Below are positions 26,420 through 35,266 of a DNA stretch of 64,000 nucleotides, piece after piece. Source of the DNA: Chroococcidiopsis sp. CCMEE 29 (GTDB taxonomy: Bacteria > Cyanobacteriota > Cyanobacteriia > Cyanobacteriales > Chroococcidiopsidaceae). Position 1 is the stretch's first letter, and every line of letters begins with the position of its first letter. The position numbers and the translations under genes are program-made. The notes beneath the pieces were generated by a model. It was not told the origin of the DNA, did not search any database, and was given only the letters and a program-made list of their open reading frames with translations. Location of the stretch: NCBI RefSeq assembly GCF_023558375.1, contig NZ_CP083762.1:212273-276272 (forward strand), read 5' to 3'.

Positions 26420-26632
26420 TCAAACTAGCGTTCTTGGTTCCCAGACAAGGATCACAACGACCGCGATCGCTGCGGCGATTAAGCCGGTCACACGCGGATC
26501 GTAATAAGAACCGTTGATCGGAAAGAGTTGCCAGGTGAGGTTTGACATTGTGTGGAAGAGGGTTGCCACAAAGACGCTTCTCCCGGTGTTGTTATAGAGC
26601 CAGGTTATGATCACCCGATACGCGATCGTAGT
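26420..26632 (-). pseudogene. CPBP-type membrane protein, C-terminal relic
   Basis: About 70 residues (AYRVIITWLYNNTGRSVFVATLFHTMSNLTWQLFP...) match the end of CPBP (CAAX protease/bacteriocin-processing) proteins, with the late histidine motif LFHTMSN. The glutamate motif (EExxxR) and earlier helices are absent. Confidence 0.6.
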
Positions 26633-26783
26633 GAGCGACCACCAGCAGATGAACTCTAGCGATCACTGCACTTGGAAAAATGAGATGAATGATTTGCCAC
26701 TAAAAAGATGTCACAACTGATTGGGTGATCTCGTCTCTACTTGTAGAGCGACCATTCGCGATTCGCTTTGAGGAGAAGAAATT

Positions 26784-27467
26784 ATGTTTGTCTTCAAAGT
26801 TATTTTTAGCCTCGTCTACGTTCTTGCCCTCTACGGAGGATTGCTGTTTTTACCCGCAGGAACCTGGGATTGGTGGCGGGCTTGGGTGTTTCTTGGCATC
26901 ATTTCCGTCGCCACCGTCGTCACACTCGTTGCTGTCTTTCGTAACAATCAAGATTTGCTCAACGAGCGATTTAAGCCGCCTGTGCAAGCAGGACAACCTC
27001 TAATAGACAAAATTCTCGTCGTTGTGCTGATTTTGCTCTATTGCGGAGTGATTGTGCTGATTCCACTCGATGTATTTCGATTTCACTGGCTCGCAAAACC
27101 GAACCTGATCGTCTCAGCATTTGGTTTGCCCCTATTTTTAGCAGGCTGGATCATCATTGCGCTCTCGTTTCAAGCCAACACGTTCACCATTCCTGCGGTT
27201 AGAGTTCAAACCGAGCGACATCAAACCGTGATTGATCGCGGAGTTTATGGTGTAGTCCGACATCCCATGTACGCTGGCGCAATTCTCACCACGATTGGGA
27301 TGCCACTTTGGTTGGAATCCTATGCGGCGGCTTTATTCGCGGTAGTTCCAAACCTATTACTGATAGTCCGCGTTTTGATTGAAGAACAAGTTTTGAGACA
27401 GGATCTTGCAGGCTACGAGGCTTACACAAAGAGAACTCGATATCGGCTCATTCCCTTATTGTGGTAG
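26784..27467 (+). CDS. Isoprenylcysteine methyltransferase-like membrane protein
   Basis: The 227-residue membrane protein has about six helices. The C-terminal ICMT/PEMT-type SAM-binding part is RGVYGVVRHPMYAGAILTTIGMPLWL, followed by the paired glutamates in LIEEQVLRQDLAGYEAYTKRTRYRLIP. GAGGAG precedes ATG 26784. Bacterial homologues are mostly uncharacterised small-molecule or lipid methyltransferases. It ends 33 bp before IS630 copy B. Confidence 0.85.
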   Translation: MFVFKVIFSLVYVLALYGGLLFLPAGTWDWWRAWVFLGIISVATVVTLVAVFRNNQDLLNERFKPPVQAGQPLIDKILVVVLILLYCGVIVLIPLDVFRFHWLAKPNLIVSAFGLPLFLAGWIIIALSFQANTFTIPAVRVQTERHQTVIDRGVYGVVRHPMYAGAILTTIGMPLWLESYAAALFAVVPNLLLIVRVLIEEQVLRQDLAGYEAYTKRTRYRLIPLLW

Positions 27468-27500
27468 CACAGGGAGGTCACGATGAAAACTGATGTGTTA

Positions 27501-28616
27501 CTAACCAGAGCATTAAATAGTGAACAGTCTAGGCAGCTGCATAAGCAACGTGTTTCTCGTGGAAGAAGTTTTGCACAACGTTAGGGTGACGTTGTGTGCT
27601 ACGTAAATAGCTACGGATGTTGTTAATCATCTGTGTTTGATTTCTGGGACGTTGCCGCCCAACAGCATTGGCTTTAACATCATGGTTGAGTAGCTCATTT
27701 GGGTTTAGTTCAGGGCTATAAGAAGGCAAGAAAAACAGGCGGATGCGAGCGGCATGACGCTCAACCCAGCTTTTAACTACGTGAGAGCGATGCACAGGAT
27801 GACTATCTACAATCAGAAACACCTTTTGGTCACACTGACGAATCAAACGCCGCAGGAAATCAAGCATGAGCGCGGCATCAAACCGTTGTGTGAATAACTT
27901 GAAGTACAGCTTGCCACGATTGGTAATTGTTGAAATCATATTGCAGCTAAAGCGCTTACCTGTCCCTAACACAACTGGCGTTTGTCCAGTTCGTCCATAG
28001 GAACGTCCTGCTTGATAATCCGAGCGGACTCCCATTTCGTCTCCCCAGTGAATTTGTGCTTTTTCTTGATGGGCTTTACGACAAATCTGGGGATACTCAG
28101 TTTCTAACCAGTACTGCACTGCCTTGCGATCCTGTTCGTATGCCCGACGCAGCGGTTTTTGTGGTGTAAAACCCCATTTCTTGAGATAACGCCCTATTGT
28201 CCACACTGACACCGATAGCTCATACCGTTGAGCCAAAAACTGTTGCACTGCTTCGCGTGTCCATAAGTAAAATGGTAATCCTAAAGCGTCTGGACACTTT
28301 TGCTCCATTAACCTCACTGCTGTTGCCGCTTGATGGGGGAGCAGACGTGAGCTAGCACGAGGACCACGCTTTCTTGCTTTCAACGATGTCGCACCGCTGG
28401 AAGCTACCACTTTTGTCCAGTTATGCACTGCTGTACGCGAAACGTTGAAAACACGCGCTGCTTCTGATTTACTCATACCGCTCTCGACTGCATTTACCAC
28501 TCGGTAGCGAAGTGCTTCTTGAGCTTTGGCTGACAGATGGCGAGCGTCTTTGAGTTTCATGGCAGACTCCGGACGTGGCTACAGCTACTATGTTAACTAA
28601 TCTATGCTCTGGTTAG
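27501..28616 (-). mobile_element. IS630-family element, copy B
   Basis: The 1116-bp element has the same ends as copy A, flanked by TA at 27499-27500 and 28617-28618. It interrupts a tniQ relic: joining the flanks restores an in-frame Cys-Tyr-Glu-Glu stretch across the junction. Confidence 0.95.
27529..28560 (-). CDS. IS630-family transposase (copy B)
   Basis: The 343 residues are identical to the product of 18177-19208, with the same catalytic motifs (HWGDEMG, IVDSHPVHRS, PSYSPELNPNE). The orientation is opposite, so the pair forms a 1.1-kb inverted repeat that could support inversion of the ~8.3 kb between them. Confidence 0.95.
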   Translation of the reverse strand: MKLKDARHLSAKAQEALRYRVVNAVESGMSKSEAARVFNVSRTAVHNWTKVVASSGATSLKARKRGPRASSRLLPHQAATAVRLMEQKCPDALGLPFYLWTREAVQQFLAQRYELSVSVWTIGRYLKKWGFTPQKPLRRAYEQDRKAVQYWLETEYPQICRKAHQEKAQIHWGDEMGVRSDYQAGRSYGRTGQTPVVLGTGKRFSCNMISTITNRGKLYFKLFTQRFDAALMLDFLRRLIRQCDQKVFLIVDSHPVHRSHVVKSWVERHAARIRLFFLPSYSPELNPNELLNHDVKANAVGRQRPRNQTQMINNIRSYLRSTQRHPNVVQNFFHEKHVAYAAA

Positions 28617-28844
28617 TATGAGGAGCTGCCAGTCCATCAAGCAGTATGGCAACGAGCTAAGATGCCCCACTGCAAACGCCATCAGCTGGTGCTGTTATCT
28701 GCCTGTCCTGGCTGTGGAACTGGGTTTCGCACCCCGGTATTGTGGGAGGACGATCAGTGTGAGCATTGCCACTTACATTTTTACAAAATGGCTGTGTATC
28801 AGCAACCGAGCCAGCAAACCCAACGGTCGTTGCGCCACTGCTGA
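28617..28844 (+). pseudogene. tniQ C-terminal relic (Tn7/CAST-like)
   Basis: With four codons left of IS630 copy B (27487-27498), this reads KLMC|YEELPVHQAVWQ..., then CKRHQLVLLSACPGCGTGF and RTPVLWEDDQCEHCHLHFYKM. Paired zinc-binding cysteines (CPGC, CEHC) and the order match the C-terminal half of TniQ, and are closest in my memory to the short TniQ of type V-K CRISPR-associated transposons. A stop codon precedes the fragment, so the N-terminal half is gone. No tnsB, tnsC or cas12k is in the window. Confidence 0.65.
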
Positions 28845-28860
28845 ACGCAGCAAAGTCGTG

Positions 28861-29226
28861 TCAGGTTGTTCCTAGCAGGAGCTTGATGGCCCAAGTAACC
28901 TCTCGCCCGCCCGTTGGCTCATGACTGAGTTGAAACTGTTGTTTGAGTTGTTTGAGCCAATCTTCCTGCTCCAGGATGTTTGGAGAATAGGTCCAGCGCC
29001 CAGGAGTGAGCCGACGCGTAATAGTGGCTCGTTCGAGGGCAATCTTATCGGTATTGAGTGCAAGACAGGCAGCAGAAAAGGCGGGTTGTAAAGCTTGGAT
29101 TTGCTGCTCCAGCTCAGCCAATTGAATTCTTAACTCAATCATGGCATCAATAATTTCCGTTGAACTCACTAGATCAGGTGAGCTTGTGTGAACAGCATTC
29201 GGCGTATTTTGCGAATCGAGTACCAT
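28861..29226 (-). CDS. Hypothetical protein with coiled coil
   Basis: The 121-residue protein is of unknown family. Residues ~26-48 (IDAMIELRIQLAELEQQIQALQ) form a heptad-like helix, and the C-terminal half (LTPGRWTYSPNILEQEDWLKQLKQQFQLSHE) looks globular. It lies ~176 bp downstream of the NB-ARC/WD40 gene on the same strand and converges with the tniQ relic. It may be co-transcribed with the large gene, but no functional link is shown. Confidence 0.6.
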   Translation of the reverse strand: MVLDSQNTPNAVHTSSPDLVSSTEIIDAMIELRIQLAELEQQIQALQPAFSAACLALNTDKIALERATITRRLTPGRWTYSPNILEQEDWLKQLKQQFQLSHEPTGGREVTWAIKLLLGTT

Positions 29227-29402
29227 AGTGACTCCAGGTTTAGAGGACTGAAGCCCCTGTACAATGCTGCCCTAGTCTCGGAAGAATGGTTATGTCAGTT
29301 GAGTTAAGAGTATCCGGTGATTAGTCATCGGCTAAACAGAGATAAAATTGATTCTCTACTCTATTAGACCCACATCACTAGCGATAGCTGTTAGCTGTCT
29401 CT

Positions 29403-32400
29403 TTAGGTTTCGACTGCCCCTAATGCTTTCAGCGTGGCTTGCTGCGCGACTGTTAATCCCTGAGTGCCCCGAATGTCCATGCCCTCATAAAGGCGATCGG
29501 CTCTCAGCGTTTTGAGACACTCACCTGTTGTAGGATTCCACAGCTTAATGGTTTCATCCTGACTCCCACTGACCAAAATCGGACTTGCACCGGATGGCAG
29601 GCTAACGTCAACTGGACTAAACTGAACTGAACAGACCAGACTAGTGTGCCCTTGCAGTACTTTCTGGCAGGTGCTGTCTCGGACATCCCACAACCGAATG
29701 GTTTGATCGCCACCGCTACTGGCTAGGAGACGACCATTAGGGCTGAAAGCAACAGACTCAACCCCACCGGTATGATCGTGTAACGTTGCCAAGCACGTTC
29801 CGTCTTGCACATCCCATAACCGCACGGTTTGATCATTGCTGCCACTCGCAAGGGTGTGTCCATCTGGGCTAAACGCGACTGCCCAAACCCAACTCGTATG
29901 TCCTTGTAAGATTTTGAGGCAGGAGCCATCTTGCACATCCCATAACCGCACGGTTTGATCACTGCTGCCACTCGCAAGGGTGTGTCCATCTGGGCTAAAC
30001 GCGACTGCCCAAACCCCACCCGTATGTCCTTGTAAGGTTCTGAGACAGGAGCCATCTTGCATATCCCAGAGCCGCACGGTTTGATCACTGCTGCCACTTG
30101 CAAGGGTGTGTCCATTGGGGCTGAAACTGAGCGAGCAAACCAAACTCGTATGTCCCTGCAATGTTTGGCAGCAGATACCATCTCGCACATCCCAGAGCCG
30201 CACGGTTTGATCACTGCTGCCACTTGCAACCATTTGACCATTTGGGTGAAATGCCACTGCCCAGATCCAACTTGTGTGTCCTGGCAAAGCTTTGGAGCAA
30301 GTTTCTTGCTGCCAATCCCAGAGCCGCAGGAGGGCATCGTGACTGCCACTGGCCAGTGTGGAGCCATCCGGACTAAAGCTGACTGAACGAACCCCATTGG
30401 TTCGTCCCTGAAACGTTTTGAGGCAGGTGCCACCTTGGACATTCCACAATCGAGCTGAACGGTCTGCACTGCCACTCGCGAGGGTTTGACCAGCCGGATT
30501 AAAAGCAACTTCCCAAACACAACTGCTGTGACCTTGCAGCAGTTTGAAGCACGTTCCGTCCTGCACGCTCCACAACCGCACTGAGCCATCCTCACTACCA
30601 CTGGCAAGCGTTTGACCATTGGGACTAAAGCTGAGTGAGGTGACCCAACCCGTATGCCCTTGCAGGGTTTGGCGGCAAATGCCTGTCCTTATCTCCCATA
30701 GTCGAATCGTGTGATCCTCACTACCGCTGGCGAGGATTTGACCATCTGGGCTGAAGACAACTGCCCTTACCCAACGGCTATGTCCTTGCAAGGTTTTGAG
30801 GGTGGTGCCATGATCAACACTCCACAATCGGATCGAGGAGTCTTGGCTAGCAATGGCTAGAATCTGTCCATTGGGACTAAAGCTGACAGACATGACCCCA
30901 CCTCTATGACCCTGCAAAACCGTTAGGCAGGTTCCGTCGTGGGCATTCCAGAGCCGAATCGTTTGGTCATCACTGCCACTCGCCAGCATTTGACCATTGG
31001 GGCTGTTGGCGGAGCCTGCGCTTGGCGCATAGGCGATCGTCCAAATCCGACTGGAATGGCCCCGCAGGGTGTGGAGACAGGTGACTGAGCGATGACTGAA
31101 ATTACCGGCTTCAGCTAGATTTGCAGGATTGGGTTGCTCAAGATCGATGGTCTGCACATCCCACAACCGAATCAACGAGTCATGACTGCAACTGGCTAGC
31201 GTTTTGCCGTCGGGACTGAAGGTGACGGCCCAAATCCAACCGGCATGTCCCTTCAATGTCAAAACCTGTTGACCATCGACCACTCGCCACAGGCAAATCT
31301 TACCATCCACATCGCCGGTTGCCAGCAAGCTGCCATCTGGGTTAAAGCTGACTGACAAAATGCCACTTAAGGCCTCGGCAAACACAGAGGTTGCCAAATC
31401 AGCATTGCGAAAATTGGTCCCTGCCAGGTTGACCTGCCGTAAGTCGGCTTGCCATACGGTTAGCTCCGAAAAGTCACAGCCGCGCAAATCGCTTTGCAGA
31501 TGCACCAGCAGATTGAGCAGGTTACCCGCACTATAGTTTGGCTGAGGTGCTTGTTGCTGTTGCTGCGCCAACATGGTTTTCAACTGCAGCTCAAGGGCGT
31601 GTGAGCTGCCAAACTGGAGCAGCAACTGTTCAGCGATCGGCTCGACAATCAACCGCTTCTGCATCTGTTGGACATAGTCTTTGGCCTGGGCTTTGATCAG
31701 CGCGTGGGTTCTGAGTCGCTCTGGTGTTTGGGTAGCAATTTCCTCAGAGATGCACTGAACGAACTGATCGGTTGTGTATTCCAGCACCACCGGCTGGAGA
31801 AAGAACCGCTCACCCTCCTTTTCAATCAGCGACCGCCGCAACAAGGACTGAATCGAGTTTGGTAGTTTGCGCCTGGAGACCGTAGTGACAATATCCCGAT
31901 TTAACTCAACTAGCGAGTTCGGTTCGCGGTTTATCGCTAACCAAAAAATCATTTCCTGCTCAATCTCAGACAAGCGATCAAACTGTCGCTGGAGCAAGTC
32001 TCGAATGTCATCAAAGACGGCTAACCCTTGCTGCACATAGTTCAATACCTCGATAATTTTGCCATTAAACAGTTCTTGAGTCGCGGCTGCCACCAGCTTC
32101 AGCGCCAGGGGGTTGCCGCCATAGTGTGCCACTAATCGCTCCCATTCTGATGCCGTACCGGCAAATATTCCTTTGTAGCGAAACAGTTCTCGTCCAGCTT
32201 CTGGGTTCAGTCCCTGCAGTAGCAGCGTTCGTAGCGATTGTTCCTGACCTTCCGGTGGCACAATCTCTCTGGGCTTTTCGCGGCTGGTGAGCAGCAAGCA
32301 ACTCTGATGGGACACCGCCCCAATCTCTTTGAACAGTTGACCATATCCCTCGTAGCCTGCTCGATACTGTCCGGCTTGCCCTGGACTCAGGATGGTCTCC

Positions 32401-33122
32401 GCATTGTCCAGAACCAGTAAGCAGCGCTTTTGACGCAAACCCTGCATTAGCTTCAGTAGTTTCCCATCCAGGCTGCTCGGCACAGCAATGTCCTCTCCCT
32501 GTGACTTTAGCAAGATAGGTAGCACTGTTTCTAACCACTCTTCAAACGGCGGAGCATTTTGCAGCGAGCGCCATACCACCACCTCAAACTGAGTTTGAAT
32601 CTGCTGCCCCAGTTTGGCGGCCAAGGCACTTTTGCCAATTCCACCAATTCCCAGCAGTGCCACGACTCGACAGCGCTCCATCACAATCCATTGCTCCAGG
32701 GTCTGCAGTTCCCCAGTTCGCCCATAGAACTGGGTGACATCCATGGCCTCTCCCCAGTCAGCCTGGGGTTGATGCAGGACGGTTTGAGCAGCCTGGGTTG
32801 GAGGTGAGGCAGTCGGCTCAACTGCTAGAGCCTGGGTTTGGGTCGCACCAATCAGCGACTGACGCCACTGATGTTCTAGCGCCCCTCGAAAGTTGGTTTT
32901 GCTGACGGGCTCCCCGAAGGCTTGCTCCAGCAGACTCCAGAGTTTGGGACCGACGTTGCGTTTGATATAGCTGAGCGAGTAGCCAGACGACTCAGCAATC
33001 TGTTCGTAGGTCTGCTCTTGCAGGGCTCCCAGTAGAATGGCAGCTTCTACTTCATTGAGCCGTCTACCCACTTTGGCAAAGACTACGGAATTAGCAACTT
33101 GCAGGCCGTGCTCTAAATCCAT
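29403..33122 (-). CDS. NB-ARC/WD40 STAND NTPase
   Basis: A 1239-residue signalling NTPase. Residues 1-90 form the helix-turn-helix-like module typical of cyanobacterial STAND proteins ([23 protein letters not shown]...[14 protein letters not shown]). NB-ARC follows, with Walker [10 protein letters not shown] (158-166), kinase-2 LLVLDNAE (235-242) and [13 protein letters not shown] short pentapeptide-like stretch is near 545-590. Fourteen WD40 repeats (two seven-bladed propellers) run from ~600 to the end. Such proteins sense a ligand with the propellers and oligomerise. Relatives act in antiviral or programmed-death systems. No effector domain is evident, so a partner may be recruited by the N-terminal module. 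Repeats 10-12 are nearly identical. Confidence 0.92.
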   Translation of the reverse strand: MDLEHGLQVANSVVFAKVGRRLNEVEAAILLGALQEQTYEQIAESSGYSLSYIKRNVGPKLWSLLEQAFGEPVSKTNFRGALEHQWRQSLIGATQTQALAVEPTASPPTQAAQTVLHQPQADWGEAMDVTQFYGRTGELQTLEQWIVMERCRVVALLGIGGIGKSALAAKLGQQIQTQFEVVVWRSLQNAPPFEEWLETVLPILLKSQGEDIAVPSSLDGKLLKLMQGLRQKRCLLVLDNAETILSPGQAGQYRAGYEGYGQLFKEIGAVSHQSCLLLTSREKPREIVPPEGQEQSLRTLLLQGLNPEAGRELFRYKGIFAGTASEWERLVAHYGGNPLALKLVAAATQELFNGKIIEVLNYVQQGLAVFDDIRDLLQRQFDRLSEIEQEMIFWLAINREPNSLVELNRDIVTTVSRRKLPNSIQSLLRRSLIEKEGERFFLQPVVLEYTTDQFVQCISEEIATQTPERLRTHALIKAQAKDYVQQMQKRLIVEPIAEQLLLQFGSSHALELQLKTMLAQQQQQAPQPNYSAGNLLNLLVHLQSDLRGCDFSELTVWQADLRQVNLAGTNFRNADLATSVFAEALSGILSVSFNPDGSLLATGDVDGKICLWRVVDGQQVLTLKGHAGWIWAVTFSPDGKTLASCSHDSLIRLWDVQTIDLEQPNPANLAEAGNFSHRSVTCLHTLRGHSSRIWTIAYAPSAGSANSPNGQMLASGSDDQTIRLWNAHDGTCLTVLQGHRGGVMSVSFSPNGQILAIASQDSSIRLWSVDHGTTLKTLQGHSRWVRAVVFSPDGQILASGSEDHTIRLWEIRTGICRQTLQGHTGWVTSLSFSPNGQTLASGSEDGSVRLWSVQDGTCFKLLQGHSSCVWEVAFNPAGQTLASGSADRSARLWNVQGGTCLKTFQGRTNGVRSVSFSPDGSTLASGSHDALLRLWDWQQETCSKALPGHTSWIWAVAFHPNGQMVASGSSDQTVRLWDVRDGICCQTLQGHTSLVCSLSFSPNGHTLASGSSDQTVRLWDMQDGSCLRTLQGHTGGVWAVAFSPDGHTLASGSSDQTVRLWDVQDGSCLKILQGHTSWVWAVAFSPDGHTLASGSNDQTVRLWDVQDGTCLATLHDHTGGVESVAFSPNGRLLASSGGDQTIRLWDVRDSTCQKVLQGHTSLVCSVQFSPVDVSLPSGASPILVSGSQDETIKLWNPTTGECLKTLRADRLYEGMDIRGTQGLTVAQQATLKALGAVET

Positions 33123-33592
33123 TGTCTTTTACTCCACCCTTAACGGTAGTGAGCTAATTTTACCTCAGGTGAAGTGAACTTTCTGTTACGAGCATGACCA
33201 GGCTGTAACTAAGGCAAGAGAGAGGATTCAGCCAATTCAAGCCAAAATTGATCACGAAAAAGTTCACCTACCCTTAAGTATTTAAACTCATCACATTGAC
33301 CTCAAACTAGTGAACTTGTAGGTAACGACAAACCCAAAAAACTCCCCTACTGTAGAGACATCAGGTTCAAAGGCGTAAGGCAAAGGAATTAGCACACTAA
33401 CTCCTAACCGCTAACGGCTTAATAACCTTCACAATTCCCCGATCTCTAGCAGTAATCCAGTCTTATGACCCTAACCCGGTCAACAGGCTAAGTTTCTGCT
33501 GCAACGGATTCGCTATCAAGTTGGTGAGCTAGTGACGTAGTTAAGAAATGGCAGATCGTCCCAGCTTTTCTAATACTACGCAGGAGGTACTG
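33123..33592. other. 470-bp divergent intergenic region
   Basis: This lies between the STAND gene and rubredoxin, which are divergent. No ORF or RNA was recognised. It should contain both promoters. The rubredoxin ribosome site GGAGG is at its right end. Confidence 0.4.
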
Positions 33593-33766
33593 ATGAAACG
33601 ATATAGATGTAAGGTCTGTGGTCACATTTATGATCTGGCAGAGGGCGATCCAAAGTCTGGAATTACTCCGGGAACAGCTTTTGAGGATCTGCCGGAAGAT
33701 TGGGTATGTCCAGTCTGTGGCGCGAAGAAGGCAAAGTTTCAACTAGTGGTACCAGGGGGAGTTTAG
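33593..33766 (+). CDS. Rubredoxin
   Basis: The 57-residue iron-only electron carrier has both CxxC(G) knuckles: [19 protein letters not shown] and [13 protein letters not shown]. These four cysteines bind one iron. ATG 33593 follows AGGAGGT. No membrane anchor (unlike the photosystem-assembly RubA) is present, so it is a soluble electron-transfer protein, possibly for peroxide or NO reduction. An IS6-type terminal sequence follows its stop. Confidence 0.95.
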   Translation: MKRYRCKVCGHIYDLAEGDPKSGITPGTAFEDLPEDWVCPVCGAKKAKFQLVVPGGV

Positions 33767-33769
33767 CGG

Positions 33770-33785
33770 GTTGTGTCGCAAAAGG
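33770..33785. repeat. Solo IS6-type terminal repeat
   Basis: GGTTGTGTCGCAAAAG directly after the rubredoxin stop matches the IS6-family end at 36878-37709. There is no partner nearby. Confidence 0.45.
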
Positions 33786-33828
33786 TAATGCGTTCTAAAC
33801 CGTGAAATATAGATTGGGAGACAAACTA

Positions 33829-34254
33829 ATGAGCCGTGATTTGCAATGCCTTGACTCTACTCCGATTGATAGTACTGAGCTGCGGAGCTTGTCGCCACAA
33901 CCCTCTGCCCCCCGTTTGAATGATGCGCTCACCTATGTTGCACAAGAGGTTAGTGGGCTACTTCAGCAATCTCATCTTGCAGTTGAAGGTGACAACAATT
34001 CCGTTGAGATGATTGCGATTCGAGCCATCGAGCTTGAATACAGGCAAGTCATTACTACTGAACCGTTCACTGAGCGGGAGTTAGAGGTGTTGCAACTGAT
34101 TGTGGATGGCTACAGCAACACCGCAATTGCCAAGGAGCTTTACATCACTGTCGGCACAGTGAAGACCCATGTCCGCAACATCTTGAAAAAACTTTGTGCT
34201 GAGGACCGAACTCAGGCCGCAATCCGGGCACTCCGCTCCGGTCTTTTCCACTAA
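33829..34254 (+). CDS. LuxR-type HTH regulator
   Basis: The 141-residue protein has a C-terminal LuxR/FixJ DNA-binding domain (FTERELEVLQLIVDGYSNTAIAKELYITVGTVKTHVRNILKKLCAEDRTQAAIRALRSG). The N-terminal ~75 residues have no receiver signature. That part (LNDALTYVAQEVSGLLQQ) resembles the 60-residue protein at 44184-44366. Both genes precede an SDR that begins [16 protein letters not shown] 33829 was preferred over GTG 33802. Confidence 0.88.
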   Translation: MSRDLQCLDSTPIDSTELRSLSPQPSAPRLNDALTYVAQEVSGLLQQSHLAVEGDNNSVEMIAIRAIELEYRQVITTEPFTERELEVLQLIVDGYSNTAIAKELYITVGTVKTHVRNILKKLCAEDRTQAAIRALRSGLFH

Positions 34255-34325
34255 ATGGAAGGAATGAATGGGTTCGGGGCATCACTTTTTTAGTCAACTC
34301 TCGTTGAAACAGAAGGAGAAATAGA

Positions 34326-34508
34326 ATGATACTTCAGGGTAAAGTGGCGTTAGTCACTGGTGGCACAACGGGTATTGGCAGAGCAACGGCGATCGCTTTC
34401 GGTGCTGCTGGAGCAAAGGTAGTATTCTCAGGCAGACGCGATGCAGAAGGAGAAAAAACTGCCAAACTAATCCGTGAAACAGGCGCTGAATGCTTATACG
34501 TCCATTGA
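34326..34508 (+). pseudogene. SDR oxidoreductase, N-terminal fragment
   Basis: A good ribosome site (AAGGAG) precedes [20 protein letters not shown], followed by [19 protein letters not shown], ending ECLYVH. This is the cofactor-binding third of an SDR (~250 residues expected). The end falls at a junction with a sequence like the 3' tail of the AraC genes, directly before an AraC box. A second, more decayed copy is at 62710-62904. Confidence 0.85.
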
Positions 34509-34510
34509 AA

Positions 34511-34595
34511 CAAGTTCACTAACATCACAAGAATCTGACAAATCATTTTAAGAATCTGAAAGCAGTCAAGCATTGGAACTCAAGACACTTTAGAT
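34511..34595 (+). promoter_or_regulatory. AraC box upstream of SnoaL-like gene
   Basis: Half-sites AAGAATCTGA at 34529-34538 and 34550-34559 are 21 bp apart on one face of the helix. AGTCAAGCATTGGAACTCA and a possible -10 (GACACT) follow, 25-60 bp before ATG 34620. The layout is close to the boxes at 54031, 55614 and 58860. Confidence 0.65.
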
Positions 34596-34619
34596 AGATA
34601 GAACCAGGAGTATTTAATC

Positions 34620-35219
34620 ATGGTCAAAGAGCAAACTGTAGACGGACAAGCAAATTTACAAGCAACTACCAATTTGACACCAGCCCAGGAGTCTTTGCAA
34701 GCACTTTGGGAAGAGCATTTACAGTACGAGTTTGGCACTCACAGTACTGAAGATGCCCTCGCTACGATGGTTGAAGATGCTTACGTTAACCACATCCCGG
34801 TAATGACTGGAGGAGTCGGGAAACCAGCACTGCGCGAGTTTTATTCCAAATACTTCATTCCACAGATGCCGCCGGACATGGAGTTGACCCCAATCTCGCG
34901 CACGATCGGGACAGATCAACTCGTGGATGAAATGGTGGCTAAGTTCACTCATACTATCCAGATGGACTGGATGCTACCCGGCTTTGCTCCGACCGGGAAA
35001 CGGGTTGAAGTGCCGGTGGTCGCGATTATTCGGTTTCGTGACGGCAAGCTAGCCCATGAGCACATCTACTGGGATCAGGCGAGTGTACTGGTTCAACTCG
35101 GCTTGCTTAATCCTGGTACGCTGCCCGTTGTGGGCATTGACAGTGCGCGTAAGGCGCTCGATCCGAACTTGCCCTCAAACACACTAATTCATTGCGCTAG
35201 CGATGGCGACTCAGCATGA
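34620..35219 (+). CDS. SnoaL/NTF2-like protein
   Basis: This 199-residue protein has a SnoaL-type cone fold: ALWEEHLQYEFGTHSTEDALATMVEDAYVNHIPVMTGGVG, FRDGKLAHEHIYWDQASVLVQLGLL. Similar domains cyclise or hydrate small molecules, and this long form occurs next to dienelactone-hydrolase-like enzymes. AGGAG precedes ATG 34620. An AraC box lies upstream and an IS630 element begins 47 bp after its stop. A C-terminal relic of a paralogue is at 61706-61834. Confidence 0.8.
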   Translation: MVKEQTVDGQANLQATTNLTPAQESLQALWEEHLQYEFGTHSTEDALATMVEDAYVNHIPVMTGGVGKPALREFYSKYFIPQMPPDMELTPISRTIGTDQLVDEMVAKFTHTIQMDWMLPGFAPTGKRVEVPVVAIIRFRDGKLAHEHIYWDQASVLVQLGLLNPGTLPVVGIDSARKALDPNLPSNTLIHCASDGDSA

Positions 35220-35266
35220 AATACAACACCGGCATTTCTCACTAACAGATTAGTAACCTGGTAGTA

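Noticed and set aside
18121-28616. IS630 pair as a proven composite transposon
   Set aside because: Each copy has its own TA duplication and IS630 rarely moves as composites. Two independent insertions explain the data equally well.
29821-30200. 126-bp direct repeats that could be read as an array
   Set aside because: They encode WD40 blades; no short repeats separated by unique spacers, so not CRISPR.
29723-30619. 298-residue open frame on the minus strand within the WD40 region
   Set aside because: A shifted frame over repeated WD40 DNA. The periodic residues simply mirror the repeats of the real gene.
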